From NCBI GenBank assembly GCA_905193725.1, contig CAJJPW010000011.1, positions 1 to 20,996 on the forward strand: a stretch of DNA of 20,996 nt. The letters are read 5' to 3'. Source of the stretch: an uncultured Eubacteriales bacterium (lineage in GTDB: Bacteria; Bacillota; Clostridia; Christensenellales; Christensenellaceae). Of the stretch, positions 7,391-14,620 are shown one piece after another. Position 1 is the first letter of the stretch. Every line of letters starts with the position of its first letter. The position numbers and the translations under genes are program-made. The notes below the pieces were generated by a model. It saw only the letters and a program-made list of their open reading frames with translations, made no database searches and was not told the DNA's origin.

Positions 7391-10243
7391 GTGCAAGAGT
7401 ATATTAACATCAAAGGGGCAAGAGAGCATAACCTGAAAAACATTAGCATCAAATTGCCCAGGGACAAATTTATCGTCATTACAGGATTATCAGGCAGTGG
7501 GAAGTCCTCCCTTGCCTTTGACACCATCTATGCCGAAGGACAGAGGAGATACGTGGAATCTCTCTCCTCCTATGCGCGGCAGTTTTTGGGTCAGATGGAC
7601 AAGCCGGATGTAGACCTGATTGAAGGGCTCTCTCCTGCCATTTCCATTGATCAGCGGACTACCAGCAAAAACCCCCGGTCTACTGTGGGCACGGTTACGG
7701 AAATCCACGATTATTTGCGGCTGCTATATGCGAGGGCAGGGGAAGTGTACTGCCCAAAATGCGGCAAAAAGATCAACCGGCAGACAGTGGATCAAATGCT
7801 GGAAGAGGTCAAAAAACTGCCCGTTGGGACGAAAATTATGATCTTGGCTCCTATAGTGCGGGCAAAAAAGGGCGAACACAAAAAACTGCTGGAAGGGCTG
7901 CAAAAGGATGGTTTTACCAGAGCTAGAGTGGATGGACAGCTCTACGTGTTAGAGGACGAGGAGATCTCCCTGGTGAAGAACAAAAAGCACACCATTGAGG
8001 CGGTGGTAGATCGGCTTAAGATCAAAGAGGGGCAGGAAAAGCGTCTCACCGACTCTCTGGAGACTGCCTTAAAATTGTCCGGCGGTCTGGTCACCATATA
8101 TAACTTGGATACGGATACCGAGCAGCTGCTCAGCGAGAACTTCGCCTGTGCGGACTGTGGCATCAGCATCGACGAAATTTCCCCAAGACTATTTTCCTTT
8201 AACAGTCCTTTTGGGGCATGCCCTGCCTGTACTGGGCTGGGGGTGATCATGAAGGTAGATCCAGACAGCGTGGTATACGACGAAAATCTCTCACTCAATG
8301 AGGGGGCGATTCGAGTATCTGGGTGGAACCTCTCCATGTTCAACAGCTTTAGCGCCCAATACATTGGGGCACTGGCAAAGCATTACGGCTTTTCCATGGA
8401 CGTCCCCTACAAAGACCTGCCAGAAAGCGCGAAGCAGGTGATTTTGTACGGCACAGGGGGAGAGGAGATCGAAATTGAATACCGCAGCCACAGCGGCGTA
8501 TCCCGCTATAAAAAGCCCTTTGAGGGGATTATAAACAGCCTAGAGCGGCGGTTTGTGGAGACCCAATCCGAGGGGATGAAGCGGGATATCGCTGAGTACA
8601 TGATGGAGATGCCCTGCCACGAATGCGGAGGTAAGCGGTACAAAAAAGAGGCACTGGCGGTAAAAATTGGAGGACTGGATATTTCCCAGCTTTCGGATAT
8701 GTCCATTGTGCAGATCAAGGAATTCCTCAATGGACTGACCTTGGGCAAAAAGGAGCAGATGGTGGCCAGCAGAGTGCTCAAAGAGCTGAACGCCCGTTTG
8801 GACTTCTTAATCAATGTTGGTCTGGATTACTTGACGCTATCCAGACAGGCGTCCACCCTATCCGGTGGCGAGGCACAGCGGATTCGTCTGGCAACGCAAA
8901 TTGGCTCCAAGCTCATGGGGGTGCTGTACATCTTAGACGAGCCCAGCATTGGGCTGCACCAGAGGGACAATACCAAACTGCTGAACACCTTGAAAGAGCT
9001 GAGGGATTTGGGAAACACTCTGCTGGTGGTAGAGCACGATGAGGAGACCATGCTGGAGGCAGATTATCTGCTGGATATCGGACCAGGCGCTGGGGAAAAT
9101 GGGGGAGAAGTGATCGCCTTTGGTACCCCACAGGAGGTCATGGCAGTGGAAAACTCCATTACCGGCCAGTACCTGAGCAGGAAGAAGACCATTCGTCCAC
9201 CCAAACAGACCCGTGTGCCCAAGCCCGAGACCATTCAAATCATCGGCGCGGCACAGAACAACCTAAAGAATATCGACGTGGAGTTCCCACTGGGCGTGAT
9301 CACTGCCGTTACAGGGGTTTCGGGGAGTGGGAAATCCAGCTTAGTGAACGAAATTCTATTTAAGGCGGCGGCGAGAAAACTCAATGGCAGCAGATTCCGC
9401 CCGGGAAAACACAAAAAGATTCTTGGGCTAGAGAACATCGACAAAATCATCGATATCGACCAATCGCCCATCGGCAGAACACCTAGAAGCAATCCCGCCA
9501 CATATACTGGCGTGTTTGATCCCATTCGGGAAGTGTTTGCCATGACACAGGACGCCAAAGTGAGAGGATATTCCAAGGGGAGGTTCTCCTTTAACGTGAA
9601 AGGCGGCCGATGTGAGGTATGTAAGGGAGATGGCATTTTGAAGATTGAAATGCACTTTTTACCCGACGTTTATGTGCCTTGTGAGGTTTGTAAGGGCCAG
9701 CGGTATACCAGCCAGACGTTGGAGGTGCGATATAAGGGCAAGAACATCTACGAAGTGCTGGAGATGACGGTGGATGAGGCCTATGAGTTCTTTAAAAATA
9801 TCCCCAAAATAGAGCCCAAGCTCAAGTTGCTCAAGGACGTGGGGCTGGGGTATATCAAGCTGGGGCAGTCCTCCACCACTCTATCTGGCGGCGAGGCTCA
9901 GCGAATCAAGCTGGCGACTCACTTGAGCAAGCGGCAGACGGGCAGAACCCTTTATATTTTAGACGAACCCACCACTGGGCTGCACATCCACGATGTGAAA
10001 AAGCTCATTGGCATACTCAATCGTCTGGCAGACGGGGGCAATACTGTCATCGTCATCGAGCACAATTTAGATGTGATCAAGTGTGCAGATTACGTGATTG
10101 ACATTGGACCAGAAGGTGGCGACAGAGGCGGTCAGATCATCGCCACGGGTACGCCCCGGCAGGTGGCGCAGAATGAGAAGAGTTACACGGGTCAATACCT
10201 GAAAAAAGTGTTTGAACGGGATGATGCGACTCCGGAAAACTAG
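7391..10243 (+). CDS. uvrA: Excinuclease ABC subunit UvrA
   Basis: 950 residues, full length. Two ABC ATPase halves: Walker A GLSGSGKS at 32-39 and GVSGSGKS at 642-649; signatures [12 protein letters not shown] (Ser491) and [12 protein letters not shown] (Ser832), each followed by YILDEP. Zinc-binding cysteine pairs occur at 121/124, 253/256, 277/280, 409/412 and, in the C-terminal half, 741/744 with 764/767. UvrA dimers scan DNA for bulky damage and load UvrB. The start is a GTG at 7391, chosen because AAGGAGA lies 6 bases upstream and the protein then begins with the usual [14 protein letters not shown]. It is the second gene of the uvrB-uvrA operon. Codon use is G/C-richer than in the AOR module further downstream. 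Confidence 0.98.
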   Translation: MQEYINIKGAREHNLKNISIKLPRDKFIVITGLSGSGKSSLAFDTIYAEGQRRYVESLSSYARQFLGQMDKPDVDLIEGLSPAISIDQRTTSKNPRSTVGTVTEIHDYLRLLYARAGEVYCPKCGKKINRQTVDQMLEEVKKLPVGTKIMILAPIVRAKKGEHKKLLEGLQKDGFTRARVDGQLYVLEDEEISLVKNKKHTIEAVVDRLKIKEGQEKRLTDSLETALKLSGGLVTIYNLDTDTEQLLSENFACADCGISIDEISPRLFSFNSPFGACPACTGLGVIMKVDPDSVVYDENLSLNEGAIRVSGWNLSMFNSFSAQYIGALAKHYGFSMDVPYKDLPESAKQVILYGTGGEEIEIEYRSHSGVSRYKKPFEGIINSLERRFVETQSEGMKRDIAEYMMEMPCHECGGKRYKKEALAVKIGGLDISQLSDMSIVQIKEFLNGLTLGKKEQMVASRVLKELNARLDFLINVGLDYLTLSRQASTLSGGEAQRIRLATQIGSKLMGVLYILDEPSIGLHQRDNTKLLNTLKELRDLGNTLLVVEHDEETMLEADYLLDIGPGAGENGGEVIAFGTPQEVMAVENSITGQYLSRKKTIRPPKQTRVPKPETIQIIGAAQNNLKNIDVEFPLGVITAVTGVSGSGKSSLVNEILFKAAARKLNGSRFRPGKHKKILGLENIDKIIDIDQSPIGRTPRSNPATYTGVFDPIREVFAMTQDAKVRGYSKGRFSFNVKGGRCEVCKGDGILKIEMHFLPDVYVPCEVCKGQRYTSQTLEVRYKGKNIYEVLEMTVDEAYEFFKNIPKIEPKLKLLKDVGLGYIKLGQSSTTLSGGEAQRIKLATHLSKRQTGRTLYILDEPTTGLHIHDVKKLIGILNRLADGGNTVIVIEHNLDVIKCADYVIDIGPEGGDRGGQIIATGTPRQVAQNEKSYTGQYLKKVFERDDATPEN

Positions 10244-10263
10244 GGGGGAATAGCAAACATGAG

Positions 10264-10309
10264 AAAAGGGCTCTGGTTTCCCATAAAAAAGGGGAGCCAA
10301 AGCCCTTTT
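10264..10309. terminator. Bidirectional terminator between uvrA and ogt
   Basis: Left arm AAAAGGGCTCTGGTTTCCC (10264-10282) pairs with GGGAGCCAAAGCCCTTTT (10292-10309) with small internal mismatches. The A and T tracts at the ends suit termination from both sides. It lies between the convergent uvrA (+) and ogt (-) ends. Confidence 0.85.
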
Positions 10310-10327
10310 GTATCCAGAAGGGAACTG

Positions 10328-10405
10328 TTAAATCCCCCAGAGACAAACCAGCATATATTGGCCTTTCGTGTCATTGGGAACGATGGAATACGTAGAGTTG
10401 CTCAT
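10328..10405 (-). CDS. Possible 25-residue peptide overlapping the ogt stop
   Basis: An ATG overlaps the ogt stop (ATGA) and opens a frame of 25 codons ending before the terminator. The product has a hydrophobic C-terminal end (GQYMLVCLWGI). The overlap is typical of translational coupling, and the frame would be cotranscribed with ogt. No homology is recognised and the length allows chance occurrence. Alternatively it is simply the 3' end of the message. Confidence 0.2.
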   Translation of the reverse strand: MSNSTYSIVPNDTKGQYMLVCLWGI

Positions 10406-10935
10406 AATGCCGTCCCGCGCTTGGGAATAAAAAAAGCAGAGATATCCACTCGTTCTAGAGTTAACAGCTGGAGTTTTTTATCGATGCCCCCGGCGTAGCC
10501 TGTGAGGCTTCCGTTGGTTCCCACCACTCTATGGCAGGGAATGATGAGAGAAATGGAATTGTGCCCTACTGCACCGCCTACTGCTTGGGCAGACATCTGG
10601 GAAAGGCCTCTTTTCTGTGCTATTTGGGAGGCGATCATGCCATAGGTCATCGTTTGACCAAAGGGAATGGTGAGCATAATCTCCCACACGGCTTTTCGAA
10701 AAGGCGTTGTCTCCATGGATAGTGGTGGTGTAAAATCAGGGGCCACCCCGCTAAAATAGATGTCCAGCCAGCGAGCTGTCTCTGCAAAAATAGGGAGATT
10801 TTTTACGGTATATTCCTTTGGCAGTGTATCTCCAAAATATTTTTGGCCGTCAAACCACAATCCGGTGAGGGCCGGCCCATTGCTGGCCAGTGTGATGCCA
10901 CCTAAAGGTGAGTGATAGTGATGCGTGTATGTCAT
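10402..10935 (-). CDS. ogt: Methylated-DNA--protein-cysteine methyltransferase
   Basis: 177 residues. The C-terminal domain has the HTH-containing TPFRKAVWEIMLTIPFGQT segment and the acceptor-cysteine motif IPCHRVVG, followed by the usual GYAGG and a final FFIPKRGTAL. It removes O6-methylguanine and O4-methylthymine lesions by irreversible transfer of the alkyl group to the cysteine of PCHR. An N-terminal, less conserved ribonuclease-like domain begins at residue 1. The ATG at 10935 has GGAGG about 10 bases ahead. It is the third gene of the - strand alkylation-repair operon, 68 bases after the Ada-domain gene. Because that neighbour is the other repair half of Ada, the pair does the work of Ada in two polypeptides. 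Confidence 0.95.
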   Translation of the reverse strand: MTYTHHYHSPLGGITLASNGPALTGLWFDGQKYFGDTLPKEYTVKNLPIFAETARWLDIYFSGVAPDFTPPLSMETTPFRKAVWEIMLTIPFGQTMTYGMIASQIAQKRGLSQMSAQAVGGAVGHNSISLIIPCHRVVGTNGSLTGYAGGIDKKLQLLTLERVDISAFFIPKRGTAL

Positions 10936-11003
10936 AGATTAAATACCTCCATATCAATGCTGGATTTTGTTTCTGCCCAGCCACTGTGTACATTCTGAAA
11001 AGG

Positions 11004-11216
11004 CTACTCTTCCGGTCTGCATCGCTTGCAAAAGCGGTAGCCATTTTGGACGGCTTCTTCTAAAGTATCAAAAAATACGATGTTTTTTTCCAGGGGAATT
11101 TTGGCGGGACATCCCGGTTTGCAGATAATCCTGGTCGTTTTGACGCCATAAATGAATTTACCATCATAGGCTTTATCCCTATTTTGAATTGCCCGCATTT
11201 TTTCTCGTACGTCCAT
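11004..11216 (-). CDS. Stand-alone Ada metal-binding (methylphosphotriester repair) domain
   Basis: 70 residues corresponding to the N-terminal zinc domain of Ada only. The four zinc cysteines are Cys32, Cys36, Cys63 and Cys66 (IICKPGCPA ... RFCKRCRPEE), and the surrounding FIYGVKTTRI and GYRFCKRC match Ada closely. In E. coli Ada the first of these cysteines (Cys38) accepts methyl from phosphotriesters, so Cys32 is the predicted acceptor. There is no AraC-type DNA-binding domain, so it is not expected to be the classical adaptive-response activator. The start overlaps the end of the upstream glycosylase gene by 38 bases in another frame, implying coupled translation. It could instead act as a metal or damage sensor working with another partner. 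Confidence 0.9.
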   Translation of the reverse strand: MDVREKMRAIQNRDKAYDGKFIYGVKTTRIICKPGCPAKIPLEKNIVFFDTLEEAVQNGYRFCKRCRPEE

Positions 11217-11862
11217 TTTGTTTTTCCCCTCCCTTGGGTGCGTAGTCCTTCATTTCGGGGATCGCTCCACCGGCAACTGCCCAAAAATACAGACTCGCCA
11301 CACTGCAGTAAGGGCTAAAGCGTCTGCGATACTTTTCAAACAAATTGCGGTCAATCCTGCGGTGATGATAGACCATTCTGATCCCTCTTAAAATAGCGAG
11401 ATCTCCATAGCTGAATATGTTGGGCCGCTGCATGCAGAACAGCAAAATCATCTCTGCAGTCCATACGCCAATACCCTTTAGACTGATGAGCTCTGCAATG
11501 GCCTCTTCGTCCGACCTGTTCCAAATATCCTCCAAATCAAATGAGCCGTCTTTCACTTTTTGAGCAAAATCCGTGATGTATTCTGCTTTGCGGAAAGTAA
11601 TCCCCAGGGATTGTAGGCGATTGTTTCCCGCTGCAAGGATGGTATCGGCAGTTACTGTGCCAAACTCATTTTGCATTCGTTTCCATATCGTCTGCTGCGC
11701 CTTGGTAGAAATCTGCTGTCCGATGATATGATGGATGACGGAGGAAAACAAATCCGCGTCAACAGGGCGCTGTATGAGACCGATTTGATCAATGATTTGG
11801 GAAAGACGCCGATCTTTACGCTTTAGGTAAGATATTTCTGTTTCGCCATATGTAAAATACAT
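11179..11862 (-). CDS. DNA-3-methyladenine glycosylase (AlkA-like, HhH-GPD)
   Basis: 227 residues from the ATG at 11862. Family features: HHIIGQQISTKAA-like helix (HIIGQQISTKAQ), the helix-hairpin-helix LKGIGVWTAEM (about residues 128-138), and the catalytic aspartate in FSYGDLAILRG (Asp154 by this start). It excises alkylated bases such as 3-methyladenine to begin base excision repair. An in-frame GTG at 11880 would add six residues, but GAGAGGAAG (11870-11878) lies just ahead of the ATG and would fall inside that extension, so the ATG is preferred. It is the first gene of the alkylation-repair operon and overlaps the Ada-domain gene. The Lys/Arg-rich C-terminal tail (EKQNGRTRKNAG) lies in the overlap and is not conserved. 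Confidence 0.92.
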   Translation of the reverse strand: MYFTYGETEISYLKRKDRRLSQIIDQIGLIQRPVDADLFSSVIHHIIGQQISTKAQQTIWKRMQNEFGTVTADTILAAGNNRLQSLGITFRKAEYITDFAQKVKDGSFDLEDIWNRSDEEAIAELISLKGIGVWTAEMILLFCMQRPNIFSYGDLAILRGIRMVYHHRRIDRNLFEKYRRRFSPYCSVASLYFWAVAGGAIPEMKDYAPKGGEKQNGRTRKNAGNSK

Positions 11863-11914
11863 TGAAATCTTCCTCTCCACTTGACTTCTCTATCCTCTAT
11901 AATATTATCATGGA

Positions 11915-11946
11915 TTTAGACGATATAATATTAAAATATCGCTAAA
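11915..11946. promoter_or_regulatory. Inverted repeat in the alkA promoter region
   Basis: TTTAG-A-CGATAT (11915-11926) and ATATCG-CTAAA (11936-11946) form an imperfect dyad: 11 matching positions with one extra A on the left, around an A/T-only 9-nt centre. On the - strand a TATAAT lies just upstream of it (about 11950-11957) and the glycosylase start lies 53 bases downstream, a position typical of a repressor operator. A second short palindrome, TGATAGTATCA, sits at about 11972-11982. Confidence 0.5.
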
Positions 11947-12139
11947 AACTATTATAATATCTCCAAAGTTGATAGTATCAGAAAATGTTATGGAAAATAT
12001 AAAAGAACAGTTTATCCATTCAATGAGGATGTGCACCTAGAGAGTATAGAAAACGCAGGTGAACAATTGAGAAGCCTTTCGGCTATAGAGCTGTCGTTGC
12101 AGCTTGTGCCCTGTCAGTTTAAGTCATAGAGATCGACAC

Positions 12140-12169
12140 TTTACGCAGAATGTTTTAGTGTGTTAAAAT
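12140..12169 (+). promoter_or_regulatory. Candidate promoter of the malic enzyme gene
   Basis: TTTACG (12140-12145), 18-bp spacer, TAAAAT (12164-12169). Four of six and five of six match the sigma-A consensus. It would give a leader of about 107 nt. Confidence 0.4.
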
Positions 12170-12282
12170 AGAAAAGGCTGCTAATAGTCTATATCGAACT
12201 AGAAAACAACTAGAAGCATGGCATTGAGCACTAGAATGCGGATAATGCCTCACACATAGGGGACAAGGTAGAGGAGTATGGA

Positions 12283-13455
12283 ATGACAATACAAGAAGAG
12301 AGTTTAAAATTGCACTATAAATTAAAGGGGAAATTGGGGACTGCCTTTAAAGTCAATGTAAAAAACAAGTACGATCTTGCGCTAGCATATACGCCGGGCG
12401 TAGCAGAACCATGCCTGGAAATTCAAAGAGATGTCGCTAAGAGCTACGAGCTCACTTCCAAGGGCAATATGGTTGCAGTGATTACTGATGGGACGGCTGT
12501 GTTAGGCCTGGGAGACATCGGCCCAGAGGCTAGCATGCCAGTAATGGAGGGCAAGTGCATCTTGTTCAAGAGTTTTGCAGGCATCGATGCGGTGCCTATC
12601 CTCATCGACTCCAAGGATGTGGACGAGATTGTGCGGACAGTGCAGCTGATCTCCAAAACCTATGGGGGAATCAATTTAGAGGACATCTCCGCTCCCAGAT
12701 GTTTTGAAATAGAGAGAAGGCTCAAGGAGATTTGCGATATTCCGGTGTTTCACGATGACCAGCACGGCACTGCCATTGTGGCTGGCGCTGGCATGATCAA
12801 CGCAGCTAAAGTAGTGGGGAAACAGCTGGAGGATATGACGGTGGTGGTGAACGGCGCTGGCTCTGCTGGTATTGCCATTGCCAAGTTCTTGCTAAGTCTG
12901 CAAGTAAAAGATGTAATTTTATGCGATAAACAGGGCATCTTATACGGAGAGGCAGAGGGCCTCAACAGCGAACAGCAGAAAATGACCCAGGTTACCAACC
13001 AAAGCGGAAAGAGGGGAACGTTACAAGACGCAATGAAAGGGGCAGATGCCTTTATCGGCGTATCGGCACCAGGTATTGTTTCCAAAGAGATGGTGGCTTC
13101 TATGGCCAAGGATCCCATCGTATTTGCCATGGCAAACCCCGATCCGGAGATCATGCCGGATATAGCCAAAGAGGCAGGGGCCAAAGTGGTGGGAACCGGC
13201 CGGTCGGATTTTGCCAATCAGATCAATAACGTGCTGGCCTTTCCAGGGGTTTTCAAAGGAGCGCTTAAGGTCCGCGCCAAGGATATCACCGACCAGATGA
13301 TCTTAGCAGCTGCACATGCCATAGCGGATCTGATGGGGCCAGAGGAGTTACAGCAGGGTAAAGTGATCCCTCAACCCTTTGACCCAAGAGTGGTTAGCGC
13401 GGTATCCAAGGCAGTGGCCAAGGCTGCAAAGGAGCAGGGTGTGGCCCGTATTTAA
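12283..13455 (+). CDS. Malic enzyme (malate dehydrogenase, decarboxylating)
   Basis: 390 residues, the short bacterial form without a phosphotransacetylase extension. Motifs: catalytic Tyr36 in AYTPGVAEPC, Lys91 in VMEGKCILFK, the metal-binding LEDI (133-134), FHDDQHGTA (157-163), a Rossmann GAGSAG (191-196), and FAMANPDPEI. It converts malate to pyruvate and CO2 with reduction of NAD(P). An aspartate (ILCDKQG, Asp215) at the end of the second Rossmann strand favours NAD, by inference only. The ATG at 12283 has GAGGAG 6 bases upstream. It appears monocistronic: its neighbours face other ways or have their own promoter. No clear terminator follows. Confidence 0.95.
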   Translation: MTIQEESLKLHYKLKGKLGTAFKVNVKNKYDLALAYTPGVAEPCLEIQRDVAKSYELTSKGNMVAVITDGTAVLGLGDIGPEASMPVMEGKCILFKSFAGIDAVPILIDSKDVDEIVRTVQLISKTYGGINLEDISAPRCFEIERRLKEICDIPVFHDDQHGTAIVAGAGMINAAKVVGKQLEDMTVVVNGAGSAGIAIAKFLLSLQVKDVILCDKQGILYGEAEGLNSEQQKMTQVTNQSGKRGTLQDAMKGADAFIGVSAPGIVSKEMVASMAKDPIVFAMANPDPEIMPDIAKEAGAKVVGTGRSDFANQINNVLAFPGVFKGALKVRAKDITDQMILAAAHAIADLMGPEELQQGKVIPQPFDPRVVSAVSKAVAKAAKEQGVARI

Positions 13456-13637
13456 TGAGCGTAGAAAAAATATATTAGAAATCGTAGGTTATTAAAAGTA
13501 TCGTAAATAAAAGTAAGATACGGTATCATTTCACAAAAAACCTTTTTTCGATGTGAATGAGAATAACGCAGAGTTTAGTATAGCCTGCTGGGATGTATTC
13601 TTCTAGAAAATAGAGAAGCGTAAGGATAAATCACCAG

Positions 13638-13678
13638 CAGCTATTTTTTATAATATAATCGCTGTTTTAAAATAGCTG
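13638..13678. repeat. Inverted repeat upstream of the GntR gene
   Basis: CAGCTATTTT (13638-13647) and AAAATAGCTG (13669-13678) are perfect 10-bp arms. The loop contains a strong -10-like TATAAT. It may be a weak hairpin at the end of the malic enzyme message or an operator; there is no T tract specific to termination. Confidence 0.5.
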
Positions 13679-13715
13679 GAATAGAACTGTAATATGATTG
13701 GGGAAACAAATGTGA

Positions 13716-13739
13716 ATACCATGTGTATACAAGAGGTAT
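13716..13739. promoter_or_regulatory. Predicted operator of the GntR/FCD regulator (autoregulation)
   Basis: A dyad ATACC-ATGT-GTATAC-AAGA-GGTAT, symmetrical around the central GTATAC, ends 8 bases before the -35 box of the regulator gene. FadR-type GntR proteins are known to bind short palindromes with GT...AC cores. The same core, as TTGTATACAA, occurs upstream of the AOR gene. Confidence 0.6.
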
Positions 13740-13747
13740 ATTTGTTG

Positions 13748-13776
13748 TTGACGAAGTTTTTTGCTTATGCTATAGT
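13748..13776 (+). promoter_or_regulatory. Promoter of the GntR gene
   Basis: TTGACG (13748-13753), 17-bp spacer, TATAGT (13771-13776): five of six in both hexamers with ideal spacing. It is the best sigma-A promoter match I found in the window, with a start about 45 bases before the ATG. Confidence 0.75.
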
Positions 13777-13827
13777 ATATTTGTAAAGGGATAGCCAATA
13801 CCCTGCGTTCGATAAGGGGTGTATTTG

Positions 13828-14469
13828 ATGAATGCTATGTTAGAAGATATTGCTTACCATGAATTAAAAGAGAGAATACTGGATGGCCGCTATCCTGCAG
13901 GGATGGTTTTATCAGAAAATAACATTGCCAGTGAGCTTGGAATGAGTCGAACTCCTGTACGTAGTACGATTAATAGGCTATGTATGGAGGGGTTTATTCT
14001 TCAAAAAAAAGGGCATTTTTCTACCGTTAGGCTAGTTACCCCAGAGGATATTTCTAATTTTTTTCAATTTTCTTTAGCGATGGAAGAGTTTTCCTTACGG
14101 AATCTATTTCAAAATGGCTTAGACCAATTAAATATTGAAAATATGGAGCAGTGTATTCAGTTACAGCAGCAGGCAGTGGCAAAAGGTTCTGCCCACGAAT
14201 ATTCTCGTTATGACCATGCTTTTCATATGGAGTTAATTGATACCCTTCAAAATGCTGAAATCACAAAAGCAATGGATAATATCTGGGAAAAAATACAGAT
14301 GGTTATTTCTCCTCGTAGTACCAATGGGTATAACCCTGTGGGAAGAGATTCTATCCCAGAGCATATTGCTATTGTTCAGGCCTTGAAAAATGGGTATTCT
14401 TTAGATAAAATGCTAAACTTATTTAAATCACATAATATCAACGCGCGAAATCGTGTATTAATGCGCTAA
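13828..14469 (+). CDS. GntR-family transcriptional regulator with FCD domain
   Basis: 213 residues. An N-terminal winged helix-turn-helix (about 8-70) carries the typical LSENNIASELGMSRTPVR. The C-terminal FCD ligand domain shows the metal/ligand positions Asp129-x3-His133, His179 and His202. FCD proteins of the FadR subfamily usually sense carboxylic acids, often the substrate of the neighbouring pathway. The start is the ATG at 13828, 8 bases after AAGGGG; an in-frame GTG at 13819 overlaps that site and is rejected. It has its own promoter and a GTATAC dyad, and stands 151 bases before the AOR gene, the likely target. The gene is more A/T-rich than uvrAB or the malic enzyme gene. Confidence 0.92.
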   Translation: MNAMLEDIAYHELKERILDGRYPAGMVLSENNIASELGMSRTPVRSTINRLCMEGFILQKKGHFSTVRLVTPEDISNFFQFSLAMEEFSLRNLFQNGLDQLNIENMEQCIQLQQQAVAKGSAHEYSRYDHAFHMELIDTLQNAEITKAMDNIWEKIQMVISPRSTNGYNPVGRDSIPEHIAIVQALKNGYSLDKMLNLFKSHNINARNRVLMR

Positions 14470-14552
14470 TTTCTTTATATTATTAAATAACAACTTTATT
14501 TTTTAATTTCTATTTTAAAAGGATTTTTCATTCTTAAAGTATAGGTATATTG

Positions 14553-14585
14553 CATACTACTTGTATACAATAAGAATACAGTATG
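14553..14585. promoter_or_regulatory. Predicted GntR operator upstream of the AOR operon
   Basis: The perfect palindrome TTGTATACAA (14561-14570) lies between outer arms CATACT (14553-14558) and AGTATG (14580-14585). More ATAC/GTAT half-sites occur just upstream (AGTATAG, GGTATA at about 14538-14548). A -10-like TACAGT (14577-14582) follows at once but no good -35 is present, so the operator probably overlaps the promoter. Confidence 0.6.
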
Positions 14586-14620
14586 AAAATGGGTATTTTT
14601 TAAAAAGGAGGTAACAGGCG

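Larger units (their letters stand above)
11863..12282. other. Intergenic region between alkA and malic enzyme
   Basis: 420 bases between divergent genes. The left end holds the alkA ribosome binding site, promoter region and inverted repeat. At 11934-12129 the + strand is open for about 65 codons without an ATG or ribosome binding site, and 12171-12228 holds a second short protein-like frame in a different phase. These may be a decayed gene or chance. The candidate malic enzyme promoter is at 12140-12169. No RNA gene or riboswitch is recognised. Confidence 0.6.
13456..13827. other. Intergenic region between malic enzyme and the GntR gene
   Basis: 372 A/T-rich bases. It holds a small hairpin TTCACA/TGTGAA around A6-CC-T6 (13530-13557) that is not a standard terminator, an inverted repeat CAGCTATTTT / AAAATAGCTG (13638-13647 and 13669-13678) whose 21-nt loop contains TATAATATAAT, the GTATAC-centred dyad (13716-13739), and the GntR-gene promoter (13748-13776). 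A 29-codon open stretch ending near 13615 lacks a start and is not called as a gene. Confidence 0.6.

Noticed and set aside
5707..10050. Long open frames antisense to uvrB and uvrA
   Set aside because: They mirror the codon structure of the highly conserved sense genes, have no ribosome binding sites and resemble no protein family.
11863..11880. GTG start for the AlkA-like gene at 11880
   Set aside because: The extension encodes the ribosome binding site of the ATG at 11862 and adds no conserved residues.
13530..13557. Terminator of the malic enzyme gene at the TTCACA/TGTGAA hairpin
   Set aside because: The stem is A/T-dominated, the T run lies inside the hairpin and not after it, and its distance from the stop is about 75 bases.
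14470..14620. Molybdenum/tungsten cofactor riboswitch before the AOR gene
   Set aside because: The region is A/T-rich and lacks the long conserved helices of the Moco RNA motif; only the operator-like palindromes are seen.
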